From Acholoe squamosa (taxonomy: Eukaryota; Annelida; Polychaeta; Phyllodocida; Polynoidae), in assembly GCA_949317995.1 (NCBI GenBank), contig OX439035.1, forward strand, positions 2,153,181-2,217,180: a stretch of DNA of 64,000 bases, written 5' to 3'. Position 1 is the first letter of the stretch, and every line of letters begins with the position of its first letter. Below the pieces are notes generated by a model. That model was not told the DNA's origin, made no database searches, and saw only the letters and a program-made list of their open reading frames with translations. Shown here one piece after another: positions 34,345 through 44,872 of this stretch. A program made the translations under genes and the position numbers.

Positions 34345-34361
34345 GGTGCGAGTGTAGGCAT
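34341..34361 (-). promoter_or_regulatory. Short upstream ORF overlapping the COG2 start codon
   Basis: A six-codon reading frame (ATG at 34359-34361) ends in a TGA that overlaps the COG2 ATG as ATGA. If the transcript starts upstream of it, this arrangement could tune COG2 translation by reinitiation. That the 5' UTR includes it is inference. Confidence 0.5.
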
Positions 34362-34760
34362 CGAGTTTCTTCACAAATTAACCTTTATCACAACTTTATT
34401 CCTCTCAATTTCTCGCCAACACGGCACCGGAAGCATCTGTCCGTACCTTCAATGAATATTTTTGAAGAGCTCCAAATAGTTTGCGTGCGTTCCAGCAGGG
34501 AGCGCCATCGTCGTTTGGCGCCTTTCTCCCGAATTTCAGGTAAAGAGGGAGTGGTGACCCAGTGGTGGGCAGATAGGGCCAGACTCTGGACTGAAAGAAT
34601 TTTTCAAATATTCCTATTAGAACCAAAGTGAAGTATCCACTGCTTACCCCTAATCTCTATTTTCACTGCTTCCCTAGTCCCCTATGCCCATATGCAACTA
34701 GACTATGTAGTATGTTTTTGCTCCTCTAACTTTCTCCATGATGCCATTTCAGGACATTAC

Positions 34761-34964
34761 TACCGTAAAACCCCGATCAGTCATTTTTGGGCAAAATCAG
34801 CTTCAAACTTTTTACCAAAGTCTACCCCTGGCTTATGACCAGGGTTTTATGACTATAGATTATGAAACTGATAAAATTCTTCCCTAAACTCGGCTTATAA
34901 TATTTTCTCTCATCCTACCCCAAGCTTATGAGAGGGGCTGGCTTATGACTGAGGTTTTACGGTA
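34761..34964. mobile_element. TA-flanked element, CCGTAAAAC ends, copy 2 (204 bp)
   Basis: TACCGTAAAACCCCGATC and GAGGTTTTACGGTA bound 204 bp with GGCTTATGA motifs, a compact relative of 3325-4273. Confidence 0.82.
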
Positions 34965-35112
34965 CTGTCCCCTTCTAGGGCCTACAATTTCGATCCAATA
35001 CAGTATCCAATTATGCTCACAGACCTCCCAAAAATGCACTATTTTACCTTTAACATTTCAAAATTTTCGATGGGGATGGGGGAGGGAGATAAATTAAGAT
35101 TGAAATATATGG

Positions 35113-35207
35113 GAGTGACTAATAGATGTTTAACACCATTTCGACAGCTCAGGTCATTCATGGCGGGAACTATATTACACAATTTCACAGAGGAATGCGT
35201 CAGTGCC
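35113..35207. mobile_element. SINE-like repeat fragment
   Basis: Shares TAATAGATGTTTAAC, CCATTTCGACAGCT and AATTTCACAGAGGAATG with the full copies at 44688 and 58236. Confidence 0.72.
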
Positions 35208-36732
35208 AAAATATATGGGAAGAAAATCCACACTATCAATGTTCCTGAGGGAAAGAGAGCAAAGTGTACTGGCAGATCTGGGGTGACAAAGAGGGAATTT
35301 GTGTCTGAAGATGCTCGACAATGCACTAGTTATAGTCTAGGTTTTCAAAGTCTTTTTTCTTTTTTAGAAAGACCCACATTCTGAGGTGTTTTAAAAGAAT
35401 CTTATAAAGGCATCTTCTGACTTTTATCTATATATCTGAGGGGAGATTAATATGGTTGACAGAACATGTAATGTCTCCTCAAAAGTCATTAGAATGCACC
35501 TTCTGGCTTTGTGATTTTCAAAATTTTCCCAGACCCTCAACTTCCATTGCCACTACCTAGGCTCTAATACTTTAATATGCTCCCTTTTTTGTGGGGGGGG
35601 GGGCAGGGGCATGAGCTAATATATGACCTCCCCCTTCAACTTTCCAATGGTTGTTGTTGGAGGAATGTTAAGTCTTGTTTTAGCCTTACCCCCAGTCTCA
35701 ATATCTGAATTTGATATCTAAATAAGACTACAGTAGCCTCTATATGGGGGACTGACAATGCACCAAATGCCTTCTAGAGAATTCAAAATCTTCTTGGAGA
35801 TATGCCCCCAGACTCCCTAACATAGTTGCTTCACTAGGCTTGAAAATTAACTGCATTTCCCTCGGAATGGACCCATCAACCTATTCAACTATGTCTTATG
35901 ACCAACATAGAGAAAAATGCATGGGAACCGAAAACTAAATATAGTATTTCCATGCTAACAATAATTCCTCTTTTGTATAATGACCCAGCTGTCTATACAA
36001 AAAGTTTTCCTCCACAGGCCATTCGGTCCTGCAGATCTTATTGTTCTACAGGCCCGGACTGATTTTGGCAGGACTGGATTCCTCAAAATCATTATTTCAA
36101 TCATTTACCCCTTTAAATCTTAATAAACAGTAATGCCTTTTGTTTTAGGCTGTAAAAACCTTAATAATTGTCTAATTTGCAAGCCATGTAAACAAAATTG
36201 AAGCCCAAGGTCCCAAGATAACAGCCAGTCATTTGGTCATGCAGCCTGGTCATTTCTGGAGTCCCAGCAGCGATTTTGACAGCAATGGCCTCGATCCCGT
36301 GAGTTTTCATATTGATTTATTACTCTCACATTTAATGAAAATCTCTTTAACTCAAGTCAAAACATTTATTAGTTTATTAGGCAGCCTAAAATCGTAGAAT
36401 TGTTCTTTTCAATACAGAGACAAATCAACTCTCCAAACCTGCTCACGGTGAGGAACTGTGACCTTGTCACAAGGCTTGTGGTTAGGCTGGTATAGGATTT
36501 ATGTCTTTTTAGATAGGAATCTGATCCCATAGATAAAACAGGCGGAGAGTTTCTGCACTATACTGAATGGAACTTTTTCCTCTACCATGAAAAGGGCGTG
36601 GCTCATCAGTGATGTGGATAACTGTAGAGGCCCCAGCACTAACACAGACTTAGCAGGTTTAATTATTAGCCAATTAGATAATCCCAACTATTCACTGCGA
36701 CCCTCTCGGGGGGGTGTGGATGGGGGGTCCCC

Positions 36733-36940
36733 CATGTCACATGTCAATTTTAAGAAATGGTTATGTCACATGTCACTTAAATCCCCATGTCCCATGTCAC
36801 CTCTAAGAACCTCTCATGTCACATGTCGATTTTAAGAAATGGTTATGTCACATGTCACTTAAATCCCCATGTCAAATGTCACCTCTAAGAACCTCTCATG
36901 TCACATGTCGATTTTAAGAAATTGCCATGTCACCATGTCA
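36733..36940. repeat. 82-bp tandem repeat (2.5 copies)
   Basis: CATGTCACATGTC starts at 36733, 36815 and 36897, exactly 82 bp apart; within the unit, CATGTCA is itself repeated. Confidence 0.92.
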
Positions 36941-37734
36941 AATTTAGTGGTCCACACCCATTCTCGGGGGCCAACTGGTACCCATCTGATAGGTCTTATC
37001 AGTATAACTCGCTGGTAACAAGCTCCAGCAATGGCTGCGCCCATGGGACAACCTGCTGCCTTGGAATAAATTTAAGTTCACCCCACCTCAAGAGTTTAAG
37101 ACTAGGCCAATGCAGTACATATAAGTGTTCTCGTAATAATAACTCAATCTTTACAGAAACAGGTAAGTATACATTGTGCATAGCCTTTATACTTGTTTCC
37201 TTTAATATGACGTAACTTCTTCATACAAAACAAGACCAGGGCAAATTAATTTTTAATTTTTTATTCAACATTAGCATGTTATTTCCACTTTGATATACAT
37301 GTGTACATGTAACAATCGGCAACAACTGCTCAACAATCTTTCATAGGTTTAATGTTTGAATGACAATAGCTTTTACCCAAACCCTACATTTCAAGGTACC
37401 GCTAATGCATGCTTGAACGTAACCTTTACCAGACTTGGCCAGGGTTCCCACTACATGTATTTACGGATCACTTTTAACGGACTTTTACCGACTTTTACCT
37501 CACCAAATATTGGATAATTCATGGGGCTCAGGGAAAATGTCATCCATTCTCCAGCAAGTTTATTTAAGAAATATTGCAAATCCGGGTGAAATCTTAATAA
37601 TCACCCCCCTTAAATTAGTCAAAATTCCATTTTTATATGACTTTTAACTGACTTTCCCCAAAAAATATCTATTTAACTGACTTTGAGACTGTTCTTTACA
37701 GAGAAATAGGTTAAACTGACCAGTGGAAAGCCTT

Positions 37735-37830
37735 ACATCTTATATGCGTGATGCATCATGCCCATTGGTCATCATGATGCATCACGTCCACCCTCCTGGA
37801 GCCCGGAGGATCGCCATGATGCTTCAAGAT
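37735..37830. mobile_element. piggyBac-like MITE hairpin fragment
   Basis: GCATCATGCCCATTGGTCATC and ATCATGATGCATCACG pair as in other family members; ends missing. Confidence 0.5.
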
Positions 37831-38302
37831 TTGAATCCAATTCTCATTTTTATCAACAGAATAACAGAAAACAGTTTGTGATAATACACATGCACATCAG
37901 ATTTGGTTCAAAAGGAGAATGTGGCAACCCGCTTGCATAAAGTTTGGGAAATTCTACATTTTTCCTAAAATTACATTTTATAACCATTCTCTCCATTAAT
38001 AAGGTAATATACTGTACCTTCATTATGTCATCATGTTCATATACTTGTAGTAAAATAAGCTCAAGTAAAAAACGAGGTAACATTTGTACAATATTCAGGG
38101 CCTGTTGGCTTTGTGCTGGCTTCAAAAGTTCATCTCCAGATTTAATCTGTGAACTACTTCTCAGGCAGAGCGAGGTACTTCCAATAAAGATTATTCCACC
38201 AGAGTTATACCGCCCAAGTTTAAAAGACCATAATTAAAGTTTGAGTACCTAATAACACATCACAGTCAGAATGAGGAACAATAGGAACAGCTCCAAGGCC
38301 CA

Positions 38303-39019
38303 CTAGCTGTCTCTGCCTGGTTCAATCCTGATTATTTCAGGCTCCTTTGGCAAAGGTTTGGGTACTTTTTTTCTCGGGGTAGGTGTTGGCGGGGTGACAC
38401 CGGGATGTTGTTCTTTAACATGTTTAATCATATTTCTCTCTGACCTGAACTTGTTTGGGCATACTGTACAAGGTACATGCTTTGTGTTACCGTGCGTTTT
38501 CTCGTGCCGTCCCAAAGTCGAAGTTTGGCTGAATTTTTTGCCACATTTACTACAAGCGAATGGTTTTTCACCTGTGTGTATCCGTAAATGTTCTTCTAAA
38601 TGCTTACTGTTCGAGAAGATTTTCCCACAAGTGTGACAGAAGAATAATGTTTTCGGCTTCTGGTTGTCAGCGTTTGGCTTCTTCCTCGGGGACGGTGTTG
38701 GCGGGGTAACCTCCGGGTGCTGCTTCTTCACATGTTTTATCATGTTTCCTTCCTCCCTGAATTTCTTTGTACAAACCGTGCATGGAATGTGCTTGTAGTT
38801 GCCGTGTGTTTTCTCATGTCGCGTTAACATCCCCTTCTGGTTAAATCTCTTCCCACACATACTACACACAAACGGTTTGTCACCCGTGTGGGTACGTAAA
38901 TGGTCTGTAAGATGGGCTCTAATATAGAAGGTCTTTTCACAAACGCCACACATGAAGATTTTCCTCAGCTTCTGTCGTTCCTTGCTCTGCTGCTTAGCTG
39001 TCAATCTTTGTGTTGTTTT
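38303..39019 (-). CDS. Zinc-finger gene, coding exon 2 (six C2H2 fingers, stop)
   Basis: Opens with KTTQRLTAKQQ after a cag acceptor; TAG stop at 38303-38305; 717 nt. The linkers THTGDKPF and IHTGEKPF follow fingers 1 and 4, as in classical Kruppel-type proteins; the other linkers are atypical (THGNYKHI, THGNTKHV). Confidence 0.92.
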   Translation of the reverse strand, partial: KTTQRLTAKQQSKERQKLRKIFMCGVCEKTFYIRAHLTDHLRTHTGDKPFVCSMCGKRFNQKGMLTRHEKTHGNYKHIPCTVCTKKFREEGNMIKHVKKQHPEVTPPTPSPRKKPNADNQKPKTLFFCHTCGKIFSNSKHLEEHLRIHTGEKPFACSKCGKKFSQTSTLGRHEKTHGNTKHVPCTVCPNKFRSERNMIKHVKEQHPGVTPPTPTPRKKVPKPLPKEPEIIRIEPGRDS

Positions 39020-40586
39020 CTGTAAAATAGAACAAGAAAGGATTCCTACTAGGGATAACGGCTACTGTAAATTTTCATGTATAAGCCACACCCTGACTTA
39101 GAGAGGAAGCTCTAGGCCCCAACTTAGGGCTGAAAATTAATGTTTTAGTACCGTAATATCCCGCATATAAAGCGCGTCTTATACACGAGGTTTTTGCACT
39201 CCCTGGATCCGCAAGGGGGAGACTGAGACCTTTCTTTTGTTACACTCCTGCTAAGTCATAATAGAACATTGGGGGAACCAGGGGGGTCCAGGGGGCCATA
39301 TCTAGACATGGCTTTTTGAATTTTTAAGATCCATTCAGAAGAACCAAAGTTGCAGGAGATTACGGTACTCTTCTATAGGTTTAAATACCACCTATAAGCT
39401 GCACCCCCCCTTTGGCCATATTTTAATTTTGGTTCTGGTATAAGCCTTGGCAGTGGTTTATACAGGAGAATTTACACTACCATAATCTCCCGCGTAGAAG
39501 ACGCGCTGCACGTATAAGACGCACCCCAAACTCAGCACATGCATTTTCGCGTATAGGACGCACCTCTTAGGTACCAATTTTGTAAATTCAGTACATTTCT
39601 ATAGTAAAATTACCCCTCGTATAAGACGCACCCCCAATTTCAGTACATCCTATAAGACCCCCCAGCATTTTGTTTGGCATAGAGGACGCGTCTTATACGC
39701 GGGAGATTACGGTACATTCACATCTCATACAAGGGATATAGAATTTACACTACTTTCACATCTCATACAATGGATATGTGAATATACAGTCTAAAGGATT
39801 TTTCACCATGTGGGCCTATTTGGTCCTGCAGTTCTTATTTTTATCATCATTTATTTCTTCTAGTTTTGAAGATGAGTTTTGAGGGTAAAGACTTACTAAA
39901 TGTGACGGCCCAGCAGTCCAGCTTGTGCCGTGTGGTTGTTGTAAGCTGCCTGTCATCGACATTTGAGTATTGTCACCAATATCATGGAATGTTTGTGATG
40001 GGTCAAATCCTGATACGTCAGTTATAGTGGGCCATCCTTGGCCGTCATCGCCTCCTGAGCTGTCTCCTTCACCATCATAACTGTCTGTCTCACAGCTGTT
40101 CTCGTCCTTCTCATCATACACATCTCCTTGTCCACGCGTGTGTTGTTCACTGTTCATATTGTGTCCTAAGTCATAGTGCCCCACACCACCACCATGGCAA
40201 GTCCGTTTTGGTACCCGTCTTCGGCCAGCTACCATTTGTACGGGAGTTACGACCCCCTCTAGTTTAACGTTAGAGTCTATGATGCAGTGCTCCGCCTCCT
40301 GTTTGACATTGATAAAGTCTAGCTGACTGCTATCACCCGTGTCAGCGTCTGTTAGATGAGCACTCTCATCCTGATTGTCTGCAGTGTCGAGAGTGACTAA
40401 TGCACTCTCGGACTGACTGTTTGTAAACTCCTTCGAGATGTGGACAAAGAAGACGTCCTTTTTGTCTACAGTTACACCAAGAAGGCCTTCCACCTGGAGT
40501 TCATCTTTGAACTGTACACTGTTTTTACATAACAACGCGACTGTGTCCATTAACAGGTTACGTAAACGCTCCTGGTCAGGATGCAT
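38303..40586 (-). CDS. Six-finger C2H2 zinc-finger protein (2 coding exons)
   Basis: Probable nuclear DNA-binding factor of 468 residues. Exon 1 (residues 1-230) is acidic and begins with a predicted compact segment, roughly residues 5-55 (LRNLLMDTVALLCKNS, VEGLLGVTVD). It then holds two SUMO-type sites (VKQE at K95, VKLE at K108) and a basic patch GRRRVPKR (121-128). Exon 2 has six C2H2 fingers at residues 254-274, 282-302, 310-331, 358-378, 386-406 and 414-435. Fingers 1-3 and 4-6 are two copies of one 104-residue module, each ending in TPPTPxPRKK; fingers 3 and 6 have the H-x4-H form. The splice is phase 0 (donor gtaagt, acceptor cag). I do not recognise a named orthologue. An acceptor-like site at about 40684 suggests a further non-coding 5' exon. 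Confidence 0.9.
39063..39479. mobile_element. TA-flanked element with a nested relative
   Basis: TACTGTAAATTTTCATG at 39063 and AGAATTTACACTA ending at 39479; inside, 39149-39367 has TACCGTAATATCCCGC and GGAGATTACGGTA ends. It fills the intron of the zinc-finger gene together with 39478-39714. Confidence 0.62.
39478..39714. mobile_element. 237-bp TA-flanked MITE, copy 3 (reverse orientation)
   Basis: TACCATAATCTCCCGCG and CGCGGGAGATTACGGTA ends; exactly 237 bp; interior reads as the reverse complement of copies 1 and 2. Confidence 0.85.
39897..40586 (-). CDS. Zinc-finger gene, coding exon 1 (acidic N-terminus)
   Basis: Starts at ATG 40584-40586 (MHPDQERLR) and ends phase 0 at PSHL before gtaagt; 690 nt. 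Rich in D, E, S and G after residue 60, with no finger. A TTG five codons upstream keeps the frame open, but the ATG is the sensible start. Confidence 0.85.
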
Positions 40587-41108
40587 GGTGACTGTGTACA
40601 ACTCTACTGGATGTACTTAAACATGCAGGCACAAACTTCTGTATCACTGAACCTTTCTCCTTTTGAGTAATACCATGCACATCTGAAAAGCAAACAGAGA
40701 AGTATCAAGTTGTCCGTTTAAATTGTCAATACACATCTTATATGAACAGTTGTAAAGGAAAACAAAGGTTTGCTACATTTACATAGACTGCGGGTGGGTA
40801 GAATTGTGGCCCCTTTGTCCCTTTAGGCACATTTTTTTAAAACCTTGTGCATTAATAATTGCCCATGGGCATCATGTAGTCTATGTGTTTATACATGGGG
40901 TTGGAGCATTGGATCCCCTCACCAACCCACAAGGCCAGGGCCGTGTAGCTTCCCGGGTTCTATCATTGTTCACACAATAAGACCTAAAGTAAGGGAGTGA
41001 TTATTTTTTAACAATGGGGGGGGGGGGGGCTGGTGGTTTGTGCATGCACACGCGAAAAAAATTCCGAACCCCCCTCCTGATGGGTCAAAATACTTTTGCC
41101 CCCCCCCC

Positions 41109-41745
41109 CAGTGAACAGCAAACGTTTAGAGAACGTTCGTGAACGTCATTTTAAAGCTAGAAAGTGAACGTTAGGGAGTGGTCATTATTTATCAACAGGG
41201 GGGGGAGGGTGGGTTTGAGGGGGGGGCGTAAAATTTTCAGACCCCTCCCGAGGGGGGGGCTAAAAAAAATTTGACCCCTCTTGAGGGGGGGGCTAAAAAA
41301 ATTCACCCTCTTTTTAGCAAAAAAGCCCGCGCGCTACTATAGATCAAAGAGGGGCGCGAAAACTCTCCGCGCCTCCGGCGCGGGGGAGGGGCAAAAAATT
41401 TTGACTGCTGTCGAGGGGGGGCGTAAAAAATTTCCGCGCGTCCGCGCGAAAACCCACCACCCCCCCGCTGTTGATAAATAATGACCACTCCCTTAGGTTC
41501 TGATGTTTTCCAACATAAATGAAATGTTCAGCAAATGTTTACTAATGTCCATAAAGGCTTTAAAACAAACGTTCATATATAATGTTTTATAACATCAAAC
41601 AAACATTTAACAAACGTTTGTTAACATCAACAATAATTTAGAATGTGAACATTCATTCCAAACATTTTAAAACATTCAATGAATGTTTATATAACGTTTT
41701 CTAACATTTGTTGAAAAATGTCAGCAAAAGTCTTTTTGTTCACTG
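41109..41745. mobile_element. Element with CAGTGAACA ends, rich in AACGTT
   Basis: CAGTGAACA at 41109 and TGTTCACTG ending at 41745. The interior has many AACGTTT and AACATTT motifs in both orientations. It is itself split by the element at 41174-41492. Confidence 0.65.
41174..41492. mobile_element. Harbinger-like MITE, TTA duplication (319 bp)
   Basis: TTA at 41171-41173 and 41493-41495; inverted ends GGGAGTGGTCATTATTTATC. Innermost of three nested elements, so the latest to arrive here. Confidence 0.87.
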
Positions 41746-42613
41746 GGGGCCACCCCTCCGAAGGGCCGAAAATCGCATGCAAACGCACCCTTTTAACCTA
41801 AGTCAGGGGTGTGAAATCCTAAAGTCCATTTCCTCTGAAGCTACTTCGCAATGATTTCCAGTTAACATTTTAACATTATATAAAGGTCATGCCATCTTCT
41901 CTTGTACAGAGAGGCTAAGAACTACCACTGGGATACTCAAATTTCTGGTTTTGGATGACAACAGATCATAACATTGGAAAAAATTCTAAGGAACCCCCCC
42001 CCCCATATAAGTGCAGGGCTTTTGACAGGGCTGCGCAGTGCGTAATACACGCATTTAATGCTTAAATGTCGCATTTAAATGGCTAGAATCGCCATTCATT
42101 TACAGAATGGCGCATTGTTTTTGCTAAAAAGTGTGCAATTGGCGCATTGCAAAAAATCCTGTCAAAAGCCCTGTAAGTGGTAATTCATTTTCTCAGTGGA
42201 TTTGCACAGATCTCAGGAATGATGCCTGTGAGCATCAAAACCGCGGAATTCTGCGTTTCCGCAGAGCTTTCACATCCCTGTAAGTAACATGCGGGCTTTT
42301 CGCTGAAAACAGGCGAAAAAATTCTGACAGCCCCCCCCCCCCGTTGTTAAAAAATGATCACTCCCTAACGTATTCAAATTTACCCTTTGGATAGAAATAT
42401 TACAGACCTTCTAATGGTCATAAAATACAGCAAACCTGCAAAAGTTGGCATTCATCTATCGGCGAAACCAAGCTGACGGTTCATGAATTTGTGACATGTT
42501 TCTTAGTTACAGCATAGAGCAGCCAATGAGCGTATATCATGTGGGTTTCTAAAACTCACTGTACATACAGTAAATGTTTTTTTTTTCCCTTGAAATATCT
42601 AGAATATTTTGTT

Positions 42614-42786
42614 CAGGGATGTAAGTCAGGCATGGTCAAAAATCAGGAAGCCATACATTTTCTTGACATAAAACCCTTCTATTTTTCCAAACAGCCCTCC
42701 TTACCACTCGTATCAGGAAAATAAATATCGTTCAAAATTTTCAGAAATCAGGAAATCCTGATAAAACCTGAAGACTTACATCCCTG
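42614..42786. mobile_element. hAT-like MITE, CAGGGATGTAAGT ends, copy 1
   Basis: CAGGGATGTAAGTCAGG and GACTTACATCCCTG inverted ends, 173 bp, flanked by the 6-bp duplication TTTGTT. Confidence 0.75.
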
Positions 42787-42844
42787 TTTGTTTGTTTGTT
42801 AGAACCGCCCTTAACCAGAACTGCACTTAACAACGCACTGGCGT

Positions 42845-43662
42845 TACCGTTATCTCCCGCGTAGAAGGCGCAGCTCGCGTAGAAGGCGCCCCCCCCAACT
42901 CAGAGGAGGCCTTTTCACGTAGAAGGCGCACGTACCTCTTCTGGATCGATTTCCGGAAAAAACCTGCGTATAAGGCGCCCCCCCAACTCACAGGGGGGCT
43001 GTTTCGCGTAGAAGGCGCCCCCTCCCCACCCCCCTTCCTAACCCCCCTCCCCACCCCCTTCCCAACCCCCCCCTCCCCACCCCCCTTCCCAACCCCCCCC
43101 CTCCCCACCCCCCTATTGTACACCGACCGGGCTGCCGCGCTGCTGGGTCTATGAGTAGATGCTGTCATCGGCCCACGTGTTCCCTACACCCCGGCAGGCG
43201 TGCGGACCATTCCCGGGTCTGCCGCGGCGCTAGCGCTATGAGTCGATGCTGTCATCGGCCCACGGTCGGCTTGAACCCGCCGAGCGCCCGTACACCGACC
43301 GGGCTGCCGCGGTGAGGGCTCTATGAGTTCAAGCTGTCATCGGCACATGGTGGGCCTTATCCCCGCCGAGCGCGTCAACACCTCCCGGTCTGCCGCGGTG
43401 CTGGCTCTATGAGTTCAAGCTGTCATCAGCACACGGTGGGCATACACCGACCGGGCTGCCACGGTGAGGGCTCTATAAAAACAGAATTTTTAATATTTTT
43501 TTTCAATTGCCCTATTTTTGGGGTGTTTTCCCAATTGAGATGTTGGAAAAACCCGCGTATAAGGCGCACCCCCAACTCAAGGCAATTACCCTCCCGCGTA
43601 TAAGACCCAGCAGCATTTTGTTTGGCGTAGAAGACGCGCCTTCTACGCGGGAGATAACGGTA
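42845..43662. mobile_element. TA-flanked element with a GC-rich core
   Basis: TACCGTTATCTCCCGCG and CGCGGGAGATAACGGTA ends, about 815 bp, relatives of the 237-bp family. The core holds a C-rich microsatellite (43017-43105) and a GC-rich tandem repeat (43120-43465). Confidence 0.78.
43120..43465. repeat. GC-rich tandem repeat, about five units
   Basis: GGGCTGCCGCG/GGTCTGCCGCGG followed by CTCTATGAGTTCAAGCTG and CATCGGC recurs about every 80-100 bp. CpG-dense, unlike its surroundings. Confidence 0.82.
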
Positions 43663-43859
43663 GTCTATTGCCGCCTCTGGGTATTGCACTGCCGACTATG
43701 ATAGAACCAGGAACATCCTACAACGTACACCTGGGGCTTGAAAATTGCCGGTTTAGTACTATTCTGTAGACTGTGTAGTGTCAAATATTCCAGTATTTAT
43801 AAGTTAATCACTTTTCTCAATGTGTGGGATTGGGAAAATAATGAGATCGAGGGTACACA

Positions 43860-44157
43860 GGGAGTGGTCATTTTACATCAACAGGGTTGGGGGTTTTGGG
43901 GGAGGGGTAATTGTTGACCCCACAGGGCGTCCTCTTATAAGCAAAAAAGCCTCCCCGCTACTAGATCTATACAGTGGATCAAGGAGTGGTGTGGACATTT
44001 TCTGTGCTCCCAGCTTAGCCTAGCCCTGGCCTAGGGAAGGGGCACAAAAACATTCGACTGCCCTTGAACGGGGCCTAAAGATTTTTGCATGACTGCACGA
44101 AAACTCACCCGCCCCTTGTTGATAAATATTAAAGGACCACTCCCCCGTGCCACTCCC
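43860..44157. mobile_element. Damaged Harbinger-like MITE
   Basis: GGGAGTGGTCATTTTACATC on the left, TTGTTGATAAATATT and a doubled CCACTCCC on the right, then TAA. The left duplication is not intact. Confidence 0.55.
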
Positions 44158-44281
44158 TAAACCTTAGTTCAAAAGTACTAAGTTAAATATAAAACTATAA
44201 GGGGCCACCCATAAATGATTTCACACTAAATTTGACCATTTATTACCTCCCCCCCATATTTTTTTTTTTGCCAAATTTGCA

Positions 44282-44632
44282 GTGCTGAAGGTATTAGAGA
44301 ATACTAGCAAGTGTAGAATTATCAAGATGTGTAAAGATGATCTCAATGACATTTATGAAGAGCGTGAATACCTAACGCATACAGAATCACCTAAAATTAG
44401 AACCATTATTGCTAAACTCCGGACTGACAATAACTGTACACTTGACAGCCTGTCAAGAAGATATAGAGGAAAGAAACCTGTCAATTCTAAGTGCACATTC
44501 TGTAATGCTGTGCAAGATGTCAATCATGTCTTCTTACATTGTAACATGCCCGAGATGAGAAACGCACGGTCAGTGTTTGAAACAAAATACCTCAAGTTCG
44601 TTGATTACTATAAAAGACACGATGACACGTGA
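44282..44632 (+). pseudogene. C-terminal fragment of a non-LTR reverse transcriptase polyprotein
   Basis: About 116 residues with IRTIIAKLRTDNNCTLDSLS and CTFCNAVQDVNHVFLHC, the C-x2-C...H...C cluster found behind the reverse transcriptase of many LINEs. No polymerase or endonuclease domain remains, as expected from 5' truncation on insertion. The class (CR1/L2-like) is inferred from the tail. Confidence 0.78.
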
Positions 44633-44687
44633 CTAGGAAACTTTCTCAAATACTAGCAGTGGCCCCATATTGCAAATCATCTAAAAG

Positions 44688-44872
44688 GAGTGAGTGAGTG
44701 AGTAATAGATGTTTTACGCCATTTCGACATCTAAGGTCATATTCATGGCGAGAACGACATTACACAATTTCACAGAGGAATGTGTCAGTGCCTGCGCATA
44801 TGTGCACCACACACATCCTGAGGGGATAGGAAAGAAGAGATATAGACCCTTTTAAGTGGGCTAGGGAAGCCC
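44688..44872. mobile_element. SINE-like repeat, full copy 1, 12-bp duplication
   Basis: 185 bp flanked by perfect ATCATCTAAAAG duplications (44676-44687 and 44873-44884). Starts with GTGAGTGAGTAATAG and ends GGGCTAGGGAAGCCC. No clear tRNA-type A or B box seen. Confidence 0.82.

Larger units (their letters stand above)
34345..38302. other. Intergenic region, COG2 5' flank to zinc-finger gene 3' flank
   Basis: Holds a TA-flanked element (34761-34964), a SINE-like fragment (35113-35207), an 82-bp tandem repeat (36733-36940), a dispersed repeat at 37440-37690 resembling 25139-25260, and MITE hairpins at 37735-37830. No gene supported. A clear COG2 core promoter motif was not seen. Confidence 0.6.
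40993..42365. mobile_element. Harbinger-like element, TAA duplication, with nested insertions
   Basis: TAA at 40990-40992 and 42366-42368; ends GGGAGTGATTATTTTTTAAC and GTTAAAAAATGATCACTCCC. Contains the element at 41109-41745. 1373 bp, no transposase. Confidence 0.82.

Noticed and set aside
35013-35384. 123-residue frame upstream of COG2
   Set aside because: Contains a SINE-like fragment (35113-35207) and shows no protein similarity.
42827-43168. 113-residue glycine-rich frame
   Set aside because: Arises from a C-rich microsatellite inside a TA-flanked element.
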